From positions 1-64,000 of the forward strand of contig NZ_MPOB01000004.1 of the NCBI RefSeq assembly GCF_002148795.1: DNA of 64,000 bases, read 5' to 3'. This document shows, piece by piece, positions 18,155 to 26,802 of the stretch. Source of the DNA: Oceanibaculum nanhaiense (lineage in GTDB: Bacteria; Pseudomonadota; Alphaproteobacteria; Oceanibaculales; Oceanibaculaceae). Every line of letters begins with the position of its first letter. The stretch's first letter is position 1. The notes below the pieces were generated by a model, which saw nothing but the letters and a program-made list of their open reading frames with translations, had not been told where the DNA came from and did no database searches. Made by a program: the position numbers and the translations under genes.

Positions 18155-18627
18155 GTGTCGAACTTATTACCCTTGTCGGGCATTTCTGTGTAGGGGGCCT
18201 GTGTAGGGCCTGTATGGCGGCCAGCTCTTGGTTAACGTTGGAACTCTTCCGGCTATCCACGATTCCTGTGGATAACTTTGTGTGCAACCGAAATGACGTG
18301 GTGCGCCAGCAACGGGCTTCCTAGGCTTTGCCGTTATTGCCCAAAAAATAGGCAAACAATTAATTCGTTGATTTTATTACGTGTTTTTATGTCAATCCGA
18401 GAAAATAGGGACTCTGGAGTTTTTCCCGTTGACAGTCACGGGCGTTCCTCGTCCATGGTTTTTGCTGTGCACAACTTTCATCTAATGCGGTCTATCCGAA
18501 ACCGGAATAGCGTCATTTTTGAAGCGCTTACAGCGTCATATTAACGCCCTATTTAACCATTCCTTCATATTCGGCATCCGGGCTGCGGCTGCGGCAGTCC
18601 GGCATCACTCGCCAGGAAAGATACTGG
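18155..18627. other. AT-rich noncoding island with DnaA-box and CtrA-like motifs
   Basis: These 473 bp between uvrC and an SDR gene are much more AT-rich than their surroundings, especially 18340-18560. A consensus DnaA box (TGTGGATAA, reverse orientation) lies at 18267-18275 and a 2-mismatch partner (CTATCCACG) at 18253-18261 forms an inverted pair. TTAA at 18541 and TTAACCAT at 18553-18560 resemble CtrA half-sites, but spaced by 8 rather than 7 bp. TTGACA at 18429-18434 has no clear -10 partner. No credible coding sequence was found. It is either a large regulatory region for uvrC or a replication-related site. Confidence 0.5.
18267..18275 (-). promoter_or_regulatory. Consensus DnaA box
   Basis: The 9-mer TGTGGATAA is the exact complement of the DnaA box TTATCCACA. 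A weaker inverted copy (CTATCCACG) sits 5 bp to its left at 18253-18261. A single consensus 9-mer has some chance of arising randomly, so the pair and the AT-rich setting carry the weight. Confidence 0.45.
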
Positions 18628-19395
18628 TCAGGAAAGATGCTGGCCGCCATCCAGCGCGATCATCTGTCCGGTCATCGACCGCGCCGACAGGATGAAGCCG
18701 ATGGCCCGGCAGATTTCCGAAAGATCGGTCTGCCGTTGCAGGGGCACGCTGGCCACTTCCGCCGCGAATGCCGCTTCCGTCTGGTGGATGCTGCGCAGCA
18801 CCGGGCCGGGGCCGATGGCATTCACGCGGATGCGCGGCGCCAGCGCCAGCGCCAGGGTGCGCGTCAGGGTCCACAGGCCGGATTTGCTCAGCGTATAGGA
18901 CAGGAAGTCCGGCCCGGGATGCAGCACGCGCTGGTCGATGATGTTGATGACAACACCCTCGGCGTCGGCCGGTAGTGCGGCCGCGAAATCCTGTATCAGC
19001 AGCGCCGGCGCGCGCAGATTGGCCTCCATATGGCGGTCCCAGCCCGCCCGGTCCATGCAGGATATATCGTCCTGTTCGAAGATCGAGGCGTTGTTGACCA
19101 GCAGGCCGACCGGTCCCAGCGCGGCGGCGGCGGCCGGCAGCAGGGCGGAGACCTCGGCTTCCTTCGTCAGCTCGGCGCGCAGCACGACAACCCGCCGGCC
19201 GAGTGCCACGATCTCCTGTGCCAGACTGTCGGCCTCGTCCCGGGAATTATTGGCATGCACCGCCACATCCCAGCCCTGGCGGGCGAGGTCGAGCGCGATG
19301 GCGCGCCCGATGCGGCGGGCGGCACCCGTCACGAGCGCCACCCGGGGAAGGGGGCGGGGTAAGGTGTCGGGCAGGGAGGTGTCGCTGTCGGCCAT
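18628..19395 (-). CDS. SDR family oxidoreductase, pteridine reductase/FolM-like
   Basis: The 255-residue SDR carries 'VTGAARRIGRAIA', the TGxxxRxG variant of the nucleotide motif that marks pteridine reductases and FolM-type dihydromonapterin reductases. It also has 'NNASIF' and an intact active site in 'FLSYTLSKSGL' (YxxxK). The C-terminus 'MTGQMIALDGGQHLS' is typical. A role in reducing dihydrobiopterin, dihydromonapterin or dihydrofolate with NADPH is inferred from the Arg-containing motif. I place the start at 19395 since 'MADSDTS' precedes the fold directly; the frame stays open a further 52 codons. The stop codon lies inside a 16-bp tandem duplication at 18613-18644. Confidence 0.82.
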   Translation of the reverse strand: MADSDTSLPDTLPRPLPRVALVTGAARRIGRAIALDLARQGWDVAVHANNSRDEADSLAQEIVALGRRVVVLRAELTKEAEVSALLPAAAAALGPVGLLVNNASIFEQDDISCMDRAGWDRHMEANLRAPALLIQDFAAALPADAEGVVINIIDQRVLHPGPDFLSYTLSKSGLWTLTRTLALALAPRIRVNAIGPGPVLRSIHQTEAAFAAEVASVPLQRQTDLSEICRAIGFILSARSMTGQMIALDGGQHLS

Positions 19396-19589
19396 GCGCA
19401 GCAAGCTACGTGGACCGCCGGCAAGGTCAAGCTGCTTGATGGGCGGCTTCGGATGGAGTGCTTCGACGGATGCTGACAGCCGGGGCCGCTTGGTCTTACT
19501 GTTGGGCCTTACTGTTGGCGCACCATCTTTGCCAGGACGGGACCGAGCCATTGGACGATATCGCGAAGCTGCTCTGGAATCCCGACGCG

Positions 19590-21428
19590 ATGCATGGCAC
19601 GGGAACGGCCGATGTTCTCGTCTTCCTGATCGCCGCCGTGATGTTCGCGCCGCTGTTCCGGCGGCTCAGATTCAGCCAGGTGCTGGGATATCTTGCCGCC
19701 GGCGCGTTGATCGGCCCGTTCGGGCTTGGCCTTGTCGCCGATGTCGAGGGCACGCGGCATCTGGCGGAATTCGGCGTCGTCTTCCTGCTGTTCGCCATCG
19801 GTCTGGAACTCAGCTTCGAGCGTCTGCGGATCATGCGGCGCCTGGTGTTCGGCCTGGGCACGGCGCAGGTGCTGGTGACCGGCATCGCGTTGGCCGGCAT
19901 TGCCGTTGCCGTCGGATTGGACCTGCCGGCCGCCATCGTCATTGGCGGCACGCTGGCGCTGTCCTCCACCGCCTTCGTGGTGCAGCTGCTGCAGGAACGC
20001 GGCGAGTTCGCCACGCATCACGGCCGCGCCGCCTTCGCCACACTGCTGTTCCAGGATCTGGCGGTGGTGCCGCTGCTGGTCATCGTGCCGCTGCTGAACG
20101 CGCCGTCGGAGGGGGCGATCGCGTTCAGCCTCGTCATCGCCGTGCTGAAGGCGATCGTCGCCCTGGTGGTCATCGTGCTGATCGGCCGGCTGCTGCTGCG
20201 CCCGCTCTACCGGCTGATGGCGTCGGTCGGCTCGCGCGAGATTTTCACCGCGCTTACCCTGCTTGTCGTGCTGGGCATCGGCTCGGCGACACAGATGGCG
20301 GGCCTGTCGATGGCGCTGGGCGCCTTCCTCGCCGGTCTGCTGATTTCGGAATCGGAATTCCGCCATCAGGTCGAGGCGGATATCGAGCCGTTCCGTGCCA
20401 TCCTGCTCGGCCTGTTCTTCATGACCGTCGGCATGTCGGTCAATCTTGGACTGGCGTTCGATCATTTCGATACGGTGCTGCTGCTGATCGGCGGGCTGAT
20501 CGCGGTGAAGATGCTGGTTCTGTTCGGCCTGTCGATGTTGTTCCGGCAGGGCGTTCTGGCCTCGCTGCGCATCGCGGCGCTGCTGTGCCAGGGCGGCGAG
20601 TTCGCCTTCGTCATCTTCGGTGTGGCGATCGGGGCCGGCGTGCTGGACACGCTGACCGTGCAGGTACTGTTCCTTGTCGTCTCTGTCAGCATGGCGCTGA
20701 CACCCGTGGTCATGCTGATCGTGGACCGGCTGACCCGGCGCATGGATAACAGCCATCTGGAGGAGCTCGGGCCGGACGAGTGCGGCACGCTGGAGAATCA
20801 CGTCATCATCGCCGGTTATGGCCGCTTCGGGCGGATCATCGCGCGGCTGCTGGAGGCGCAGGGCGTCACCGTGGTGATGCTCGACATGGACGCCGCCAAT
20901 GTGGCGGAGAACCGCGCCAATGGCCGCCCGGTCTATTATGGCGATGCCGCCCGGCCCGATATCCTGAGGCTGGTCGGGGCGGAGAAGGCCACCGGCATCG
21001 TGCTGACCCTTGACCGCCACAAGCATCTGACCGGGCTGGTAGGCCAGATCCGCGAGGACTTCCCCAACCTGACCATCTTCGCGCGCTCGCCTGACGCACA
21101 GACGACACGCGAGCTGGAGGCGGCGGGCGCCTATGTCGCCGTGCCGGAGCTGCTGGAGGCCAGCCTGCAGCTGGGCGCGGAAGTGCTGGCGAAGATCGGC
21201 GTGCCGGAAACCGAGATCGAATCGCTGGTCGATGCCTTCCGCCATGTCGATAGCGGCCGCCGGCGCACGGCCCGGTCCGATGCCCAGTCCGATGCCGGCG
21301 AGGCACTGGAGCCGGAATCCGAACGGCCTGTCGATCCTGTCGTCGCGGCCTGCGAGGCGCTGGACCGGGTGGATGAGTTGCGGCTGGTGGAACCGCCCGC
21401 CGATGATGAGAAGCGCGCCGTCGCCTGA
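19590..21428 (+). CDS. CPA2 cation:proton antiporter with TrkA-N domain (KefB/KefC-like)
   Basis: The product (about 612 residues) has an N-terminal Na+/H+ exchanger domain of about 12 helices ('VLGYLAAGALIGPFGLG', 'FLLFAIGLELSFERLR', 'GTLALSSTAFVVQLL') followed by a cytoplasmic RCK/TrkA-N nucleotide-binding domain beginning 'HVIIAGYGRFGRIIARLL' near residue 408. This order is that of glutathione-gated potassium efflux antiporters KefB/KefC. A 60-residue acidic, low-complexity tail follows. I chose ATG 19590; the frame is open upstream to 19458, but the extra 44 residues look unrelated. No ancillary KefF/KefG gene is adjacent, so ion and gating are uncertain. Confidence 0.9.
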   Translation: MHGTGTADVLVFLIAAVMFAPLFRRLRFSQVLGYLAAGALIGPFGLGLVADVEGTRHLAEFGVVFLLFAIGLELSFERLRIMRRLVFGLGTAQVLVTGIALAGIAVAVGLDLPAAIVIGGTLALSSTAFVVQLLQERGEFATHHGRAAFATLLFQDLAVVPLLVIVPLLNAPSEGAIAFSLVIAVLKAIVALVVIVLIGRLLLRPLYRLMASVGSREIFTALTLLVVLGIGSATQMAGLSMALGAFLAGLLISESEFRHQVEADIEPFRAILLGLFFMTVGMSVNLGLAFDHFDTVLLLIGGLIAVKMLVLFGLSMLFRQGVLASLRIAALLCQGGEFAFVIFGVAIGAGVLDTLTVQVLFLVVSVSMALTPVVMLIVDRLTRRMDNSHLEELGPDECGTLENHVIIAGYGRFGRIIARLLEAQGVTVVMLDMDAANVAENRANGRPVYYGDAARPDILRLVGAEKATGIVLTLDRHKHLTGLVGQIREDFPNLTIFARSPDAQTTRELEAAGAYVAVPELLEASLQLGAEVLAKIGVPETEIESLVDAFRHVDSGRRRTARSDAQSDAGEALEPESERPVDPVVAACEALDRVDELRLVEPPADDEKRAVA

Positions 21429-21441
21429 TGGCCATCGCCTG

Positions 21442-22347
21442 ATGCCCGATGCCCGCTTTATGAACGAACAGCGGCTGGCCTACATCCTGCTGGCCATCGC
21501 CCCGGCCCTGTTCGCCAGCAACATGCTGACGGCGCGGCTGGTGCATGATCTGGTGCCGCCGGTGGGCCTCGCCTTCTGGCGCTGGGCGGTGACCTTCCTG
21601 CTGCTGCTGCCGCTGGTCGGGCCGCAGCTCTGGCGGCAGCGGCGCGACGCGCTGGCGGAATGGAAGGATTTGCTGGTGCTGGGCGCGCTCGGCATGGGGG
21701 TGTGCGGCGCCTTCGTCTATATCGGCGCGCAGACCACGCCAGCCAGCAATATCGGCCTGATCTACAGCGCCTCGCCGATCCTGATCGTGCTGATCGCCGG
21801 GCTGTTCTATGGCGAGCGGGTGACGCCGCGGCAGGGCGGCGGCATCGTGCTGTCGCTGGCCGGTGTGCTGGCGATCATCGCCAAGGGCGACCCGGCGGTC
21901 CTGATCGGCCTGTCCTTCACCATCGGTGATCTGTGGATCGCGGCGGCGATGGCCGGCTGGGCGCTCTATGCCATCCTGTTGAAATACCGGCCGAGCCGGC
22001 TGGGCCTGATGACCCGCTTTGCCGCCATCATACTGGGCGGGCTGATCGTCATCCTGCCCTTCTATCTGTGGGAGAGCCTGTCGGGCCAGCCGATGCCGAT
22101 GAGCCGCGAGGGCGTGCTGGCGGTACTGTTCCTGGCCTGCTTCGCCTCCTTCGGCGCCTATCAGGCCTATGCGAAGATCCAGAACGTACTGGGCGCCGGC
22201 CGCACCGGGCTGCTGATGTATCTGGTGCCGCTCTATACCAGCGGGCTTGGCTATCTTCTGCTGGACGAGCCGGTACGCGGCTACCATCTGCTGGGGGCGG
22301 CGCTGATTCTGCCCGGCCTTTATCTGGCCACGGTAAGGCGGCAATAA
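21442..22347 (+). CDS. EamA family (DMT superfamily) transporter
   Basis: The 301-residue protein has ten hydrophobic segments arranged as two EamA repeats. Signature sequences include 'LVPPVGLAFWRWAVTFLLL' early in repeat one, 'YIGAQTTPASNIGLIYSASP' near its end, and the corresponding 'GRTGLLMYLVPLYTSGLGYL' in repeat two. Such inner-membrane exporters move amino acids, nucleobases or other metabolites; the substrate is unknown. Start at 21442 is chosen; 'MNEQRL' at 21460 is an in-frame alternative, and neither has an obvious ribosome site. It lies 13 bp after the antiporter gene and may be translated by coupling. Confidence 0.88.
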   Translation: MPDARFMNEQRLAYILLAIAPALFASNMLTARLVHDLVPPVGLAFWRWAVTFLLLLPLVGPQLWRQRRDALAEWKDLLVLGALGMGVCGAFVYIGAQTTPASNIGLIYSASPILIVLIAGLFYGERVTPRQGGGIVLSLAGVLAIIAKGDPAVLIGLSFTIGDLWIAAAMAGWALYAILLKYRPSRLGLMTRFAAIILGGLIVILPFYLWESLSGQPMPMSREGVLAVLFLACFASFGAYQAYAKIQNVLGAGRTGLLMYLVPLYTSGLGYLLLDEPVRGYHLLGAALILPGLYLATVRRQ

Positions 22348-22388
22348 GGGCCGGCACTATTCACCGGACGAGGAAAGCAGGTTCGACG

Positions 22389-23249
22389 ATGGCTGACAGT
22401 TCGATCTTCTCCCGGATTGGCGACTGGATCGCCCGGCGCCGTGCGCCGCTGGTGCCGGTGGTCCGGCTGGCCGGCGTGATCGGGCAGGTCGGGCCGTTCC
22501 GCACCGGCCTGACGCTGACCGGCCTTGCCCCGGTGCTGGAGCGCGCCTTTTCCATGCGCCATGCCAGGGCGGTGGCGCTGGTGGTGAATTCGCCCGGCGG
22601 CTCGCCCGTGCAGTCGGCGCTGATCCACAAGCGCATCCGCGACCTGGCGACGGAGAAGAAGCTGCCGGTGCTGGTGTTCGTGGAGGATGTGGCGGCCTCG
22701 GGCGGCTACTGGCTGGCCTGCGCCGGCGACGAAATCTTCGCCGACGAGAACTCGATCCTGGGCTCCATCGGTGTGATCACGGCGGGCTTCGGCTTTCCGG
22801 ACCTGCTGGAGAAGATCGGCGTCGAGCGCCGGGTCTATACGGCGGGCAAGTCGAAATCCATGCTCGATCCGTTCAAGCCGGAGAATCCGGAGGATGTCGC
22901 CCGGCTGCGCGCGATCCAGGAGGAAATGCACGCCAGTTTCCGCGCGCTGGTGGAAAGCCGGCGCGGCGAACGGCTGCATCCCGGCGAGACTGAATTGTTC
23001 GATGGCAGCTTCTGGACCGGCCGCACGGCGGTTTCCCTTGGCCTTGCCGATGGCCTGGGCGATCTTCGGGGCTTGTTGCGCGCCCGTTTCGGCGACAAGG
23101 TGAGGCTGCGCCCGGTCGGCATGCGCCGGCCGCTGCTGTCCTTCCGGGCCGGCGGGGCGGCGCGCGCCGGGGGCTGGGCCGCGGCACTGCCGGAAGCGGC
23201 CATGGGTGCGGCGGAGGAACGGGCGCTGTGGGCGCGTTACGGCTTATAA
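22389..23249 (+). CDS. S49 family peptidase (SohB/SppA-like)
   Basis: The 286-residue protein belongs to the signal-peptide-peptidase/SohB family of membrane-associated Ser-Lys proteases. The oxyanion segment 'NSPGGSPVQS' (67-76) is followed by the nucleophile in 'VAASGGYWLACAGDEIFA' (S104) and, about 50 residues later, the candidate general base Lys in 'TAGKSKSMLDPF' (K154 or K156). There is no strong N-terminal transmembrane segment, only a short basic start. Single-domain length fits SohB rather than long SppA. The ATG follows 'GAGGAAAGCAGG'. A small Cys-knuckle protein gene follows by 16 bp. Confidence 0.9.
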   Translation: MADSSIFSRIGDWIARRRAPLVPVVRLAGVIGQVGPFRTGLTLTGLAPVLERAFSMRHARAVALVVNSPGGSPVQSALIHKRIRDLATEKKLPVLVFVEDVAASGGYWLACAGDEIFADENSILGSIGVITAGFGFPDLLEKIGVERRVYTAGKSKSMLDPFKPENPEDVARLRAIQEEMHASFRALVESRRGERLHPGETELFDGSFWTGRTAVSLGLADGLGDLRGLLRARFGDKVRLRPVGMRRPLLSFRAGGAARAGGWAAALPEAAMGAAEERALWARYGL

Positions 23250-23265
23250 GGAAGATGGGGCAGGG

Positions 23266-23586
23266 ATGTTCGGTTTGAGTTTCAGCAAGCTTCTGGTTCT
23301 GGCGGCGGTGATCGCCGGGGTGATCTTCTTCTTCAAGATGGTGACCAAGCTGGAAAAGGCGCGCCGCGACGTCGCCCGGGGCGAGATGCGGAGCGAGGCC
23401 AGGAAGGCGGCGCCGCGCAAGGAAGATGGCGGCCTCGGCGGCATGTTCCGGCGCGCTAGGGGAGACAAACAGGCGGCCGCCACCGAGGATACCCACGAGA
23501 TGCGGGCCTGCCCGACCTGCGGCACCTATGTGCCGGCCAGGGGTGCCCGCGATTGCGGCCGGGAGCTGTGCCCCTACGGGACGTAA
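23266..23586 (+). CDS. Small membrane-anchored protein with C-terminal Cys knuckle
   Basis: This 106-residue protein has one N-terminal hydrophobic helix (about residues 7-24), a basic and acidic linker, and a C-terminal mini-domain with CPTC followed by a Cys pair spaced by four residues ('DCGRELC'). This gives four cysteines that could hold a zinc ion. It lies immediately after an S49 peptidase gene and upstream of glyQ. The likely topology is a cytoplasmic zinc-ribbon-like head on a membrane stalk. The family name is not known to me. The start at 23266 is preceded by GGGGCAGGG. Confidence 0.7.
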   Translation: MFGLSFSKLLVLAAVIAGVIFFFKMVTKLEKARRDVARGEMRSEARKAAPRKEDGGLGGMFRRARGDKQAAATEDTHEMRACPTCGTYVPARGARDCGRELCPYGT

Positions 23587-23631
23587 AAGACGGGCCGTAA
23601 AAACAGCGGTGTTTCCCCGCATGACCGTTTC

Positions 23632-23660
23632 TTGACCCTGCCGGGTGAGGTCGCTATGTT
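23632..23660 (+). promoter_or_regulatory. Sigma-70-type promoter for glyQS
   Basis: TTGACC (23632-23637), a 17-bp spacer and TATGTT (23655-23660) match housekeeping promoter elements well. The predicted start is about 38 nt ahead of the glyQ ATG. Confidence 0.65.
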
Positions 23661-23704
23661 GCGGCGCACCGAAAAACCGGTTCCATCCTAGCGCGAGAGA
23701 AGCA

Positions 23705-24625
23705 ATGTCCGCCGGTAGGCCAGCCGCCGCCACCAGCTTCCAGTCAATTATCCTGACGCTCCAGCAATACTGGGCCGCACAGGGCTGCGTGATCCTGCAG
23801 CCTTACGATCTGGAGGTGGGTGCAGGCACCTTCCATCCGGCGACGACGCTGCGCGCGCTGGGGCCCGATCATCACTGGAACTGTGCCTATGTGCAGCCGT
23901 CGCGCCGTCCGACCGATGGCCGCTATGGCAACAACCCGAACCGGTTGCAGCATTATTACCAGTTCCAGGTGCTGATGAAGCCCTCGCCGGACAATATCCA
24001 GGAGCTGTATCTGGGCAGTCTGGCGGCCATCGGCATCCATGCCCACGAACACGATATCCGCTTCGTCGAGGATGATTGGGAAAGCCCGACGCTGGGCGCC
24101 TGGGGACTTGGCTGGGAAGTCTGGTGCGACGGCATGGAGGTGACGCAGTTCACCTATTTCCAGCAGGTTGGTGGCATTGAGTGCAAGCCGGTGCCGGTCG
24201 AGCTGACCTACGGGCTGGAACGCCTCATCATGTACGTCCAGGACGTCGAGAACGTCTATGATCTGGACTATGACGGCGTGCCCAAGGACAAGGGCGGCAA
24301 GACCTATGGCGATGTCTTCCTGCAGTCCGAGCGGGAATTCAGCGCCTTCAATTTCGAACATGCCGATACCGACACCCTGTTCCAGCATTTCAAGGATGCC
24401 GAGACGGAATGCCAGCATCTGCTGGGTCTGGCGCAGCCGCTGGCGCTGCCGGCCTATGACAAGTGCATGAAGGCCAGCCATCTGTTCAACCTGCTGGATG
24501 CGCGCGGCGTCATCAGCGTGCAGGAACGCGCCTCCTATATCGGCCGGGTGCGCGCGCTGGCGAAGGGCTGCTGCGAGGCGTGGGTGGCTTCTCATGGGGT
24601 TGCCTCCCATAAGGTTGAGGCGTAA
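23705..24625 (+). CDS. glyQ: Glycine-tRNA ligase alpha subunit
   Basis: The 306-residue protein is the catalytic alpha subunit of the bacterial heterotetrameric glycyl-tRNA synthetase. Characteristic sequences are '[19 protein letters not shown]' at residues 12-30, '[18 protein letters not shown]' near 39-56 and '[19 protein letters not shown]' near 58-76, the class II core that binds ATP and glycine. Length is normal (about 300). The start at 23705 follows 'CGAGAGAAGCA'. A good sigma-70 promoter lies just upstream. The beta subunit begins 3 bp after the stop. Confidence 0.97.
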   Translation: MSAGRPAAATSFQSIILTLQQYWAAQGCVILQPYDLEVGAGTFHPATTLRALGPDHHWNCAYVQPSRRPTDGRYGNNPNRLQHYYQFQVLMKPSPDNIQELYLGSLAAIGIHAHEHDIRFVEDDWESPTLGAWGLGWEVWCDGMEVTQFTYFQQVGGIECKPVPVELTYGLERLIMYVQDVENVYDLDYDGVPKDKGGKTYGDVFLQSEREFSAFNFEHADTDTLFQHFKDAETECQHLLGLAQPLALPAYDKCMKASHLFNLLDARGVISVQERASYIGRVRALAKGCCEAWVASHGVASHKVEA

Positions 24626-24628
24626 GCG

Positions 24629-26698
24629 ATGGCCGATCTGCTGCTGGAGATTTTCTCCGAGGAAATCCCCGCGCGCATGCAGGCGCGGGCATCCGAGGAT
24701 CTGAAGCGCCTGGTCTGCGACGCCCTGACCGCTGCCGGACTGAGCTTCGACAGCGCCGCCGCCTATGTCACGCCGCGCCGGCTGGCGCTGTCGGTCGAGG
24801 GGCTGCCGCTGACCCAGCCGGATGTGACGGAAGAACGCCGCGGCCCGCGCGTGGGATCGCCGGAACAGGCGCTGGCCGGCTTCCTGAAGGCCAACAACCT
24901 GGCCTCCATCGACGCCTGCGAACAGCGCGATACCGGCAAGGGTGTATTCTATTTCCTGACTGTCGAGAAGCAGGGCGCGGCCACGCAGGACGTGCTGCCG
25001 GGCCTGCTGGTCGAAGCGATCCGCAAGCTGCCCTGGCCGAAATCGATGATCTGGGGTGAGACCGATTTCCGCTGGGTCCGCCCGATGCACTCCATCCTGT
25101 GCCTGTTCAACGGCCAGGAACTGCCGGGCCGGCTCGATCTCGGCGGTGGGCGGGAAATCCTGTTCGGCGACCGCACGCAGGGTCACCGCTTCCTGGCCCC
25201 GGCCGCGCTGGCGGTCGATAATGTCGAGGATTACAAGGCCAAGCTGCTGGCCGCGAAGGTGATCCTCGACCCGGCGGAGCGCCGTGCCTCGATCCTGCAG
25301 CAGGCCGAGGCTCTGGCCGCCAATGCCGGGCTGGTGCTGAAGCAGGATGACGGTCTGCTGGACGAAGTCACCGGGCTGGTCGAATGGCCGGTGGCTTTGA
25401 TGGGCCGCATCGACGAGGCCTTCATGGATGTGCCGCCGGAGGTGCTGACCACCTCGATGCGGGCGCACCAGAAATATTTCGCGGTGGAGACCAAGAGCGG
25501 CGACCTTGCCCCGCATTTCATCGTCATTTCCAACATGCAGCCATCGGATGGCGGCGCGGTGATCGTCGGCGGTAATGAGCGTGTGCTGCGCGCCCGCCTG
25601 TCCGACGCCAAATTCTTCTGGGACCAGGACCGCAAGCACACGCTGGCCTCCCGCCTGCCGGCGCTGGCCAACATCACCTTCCATGCGAAGCTGGGCACGC
25701 TGGCCGACAAGGTGGGCCGGGTGCGCAAGCTGGCGGCCTATCTGGCGACGCTGATCCCCGGTGCGGATGCCAAACGCGCGGACCGCGCGGCGGAGCTTGC
25801 CAAGGCTGACCTTGTCACCGGCATGGTCGGCGAGTTCCCCGAATTGCAGGGCATCATGGGCCGGTATTACGCCCGCCATGATGGCGAGAGCGAGGCTGTG
25901 GCCCAGGCGATTGCCGATCATTATTCGCCGCTGGGCCCGTCCGACCGCTGCCCGACCGCGCCGGACTCGGTTGCCGTGGCGCTGGCCGACAAGATCGATA
26001 CGCTGGTGGGCTTCTTCGCCATCGACGAGAAGCCGACCGGCTCGAAAGACCCCTATGCGCTGCGCCGCGCCGCGCTGGGCATCATCCGGCTGATTGTGGA
26101 GAATGGCCTGCGGCTGTCGCTGGAGGCGGTGTTTGCCAAGGCCGGCGCGAAATCCGATGTCGTCGCCGACCTCATGGGCTTCTTCGCCGACCGGCTGAAG
26201 GTGGCGATGCGCGAGCAGGGCGTGCGGCACGATCTGGTCACCTCTGTCTTCGCGCTGGGCGATGAGGATGATCTGGTGCGCCTGCTGAAGCGGGTGGACG
26301 CGCTGGCGGCTTTCCTCGCCAGCGAGGATGGCGCCAACCTGCTGACCGCCTATCGCCGCGCCGCCAATATCGTCGCCATCGAGGAGAAGAAGGACGGCCG
26401 CGCCTATGAGGGCCGCGCCGACCTGAAGCTCATCAAGGCGCGCGGCGAGGTGGCCGAGGCGGAACTGCACGGCACGCTGGGCGTTATCGAGGTGAAGATC
26501 GCCGATGCGCTGAAGGCGGAGGATTTCGCCGCCGCCATGGCCTCGCTGGCCAGCTTGCGCGCGCCGGTGGACCGGTTCTTCGAGAGTGTGACGGTAAATG
26601 CCGAGGATGCGGCCTTGCGCGAGAACCGGCTGAAGCTGCTGACGAAGATTCGCGATACGATGAACCAGCTTGCCGACTTCTCGAAGGTCGAGGGTTAG
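24629..26698 (+). CDS. glyS: Glycine-tRNA ligase beta subunit
   Basis: The 689-residue beta subunit recognises tRNA-Gly and completes the alpha2-beta2 enzyme. '[15 protein letters not shown]' at the N-terminus and '[12 protein letters not shown]' near residue 275 are family signatures. The C-terminal DALR-type anticodon-binding region ends with 'ADFSKVEG'. Length matches E. coli GlyS (689). It follows glyQ by 3 bp and the two are certainly co-expressed. A short hairpin at 26714-26732 may end the transcript. Confidence 0.97.
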   Translation: MADLLLEIFSEEIPARMQARASEDLKRLVCDALTAAGLSFDSAAAYVTPRRLALSVEGLPLTQPDVTEERRGPRVGSPEQALAGFLKANNLASIDACEQRDTGKGVFYFLTVEKQGAATQDVLPGLLVEAIRKLPWPKSMIWGETDFRWVRPMHSILCLFNGQELPGRLDLGGGREILFGDRTQGHRFLAPAALAVDNVEDYKAKLLAAKVILDPAERRASILQQAEALAANAGLVLKQDDGLLDEVTGLVEWPVALMGRIDEAFMDVPPEVLTTSMRAHQKYFAVETKSGDLAPHFIVISNMQPSDGGAVIVGGNERVLRARLSDAKFFWDQDRKHTLASRLPALANITFHAKLGTLADKVGRVRKLAAYLATLIPGADAKRADRAAELAKADLVTGMVGEFPELQGIMGRYYARHDGESEAVAQAIADHYSPLGPSDRCPTAPDSVAVALADKIDTLVGFFAIDEKPTGSKDPYALRRAALGIIRLIVENGLRLSLEAVFAKAGAKSDVVADLMGFFADRLKVAMREQGVRHDLVTSVFALGDEDDLVRLLKRVDALAAFLASEDGANLLTAYRRAANIVAIEEKKDGRAYEGRADLKLIKARGEVAEAELHGTLGVIEVKIADALKAEDFAAAMASLASLRAPVDRFFESVTVNAEDAALRENRLKLLTKIRDTMNQLADFSKVEG

Positions 26699-26713
26699 CC
26701 TCTCCCCAAGGGG

Positions 26714-26732
26714 AAAGGCGGAGGCCGCCTTT
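26714..26732 (+). terminator. Possible terminator hairpin after glyS
   Basis: AAAGGCGG (26714-26721) and CCGCCTTT (26725-26732) form a perfect 8-bp stem with a 3-nt AGG loop. The T-run is only three bases, so termination may be weak. Confidence 0.45.
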
Positions 26733-26802
26733 AGGGCGGCGCTATAGCGAGCCGGCCACCATGCGGGTGCCGGCAGATGTCCAACGCCAAGGCGGAACGA
26801 CG

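Noticed and set aside
18278-18544. 88-residue open frame in the AT-rich island
   Set aside because: It has odd composition, several Cys, Arg and Ser runs and no ribosome site; it looks like chance.
14989-18632. Shared 13-mer AGATACTGGTCAG at 14989 and 18620
   Set aside because: Many 13-mers are expected to occur twice by chance in 64 kb, and the flanks differ, so it is not evidence of a dispersed repeat.
23744-26470. 908-residue leftward frame opposite glyQ and glyS
   Set aside because: It spans two well-defined genes on the other strand and has the low-complexity composition of an antisense shadow.
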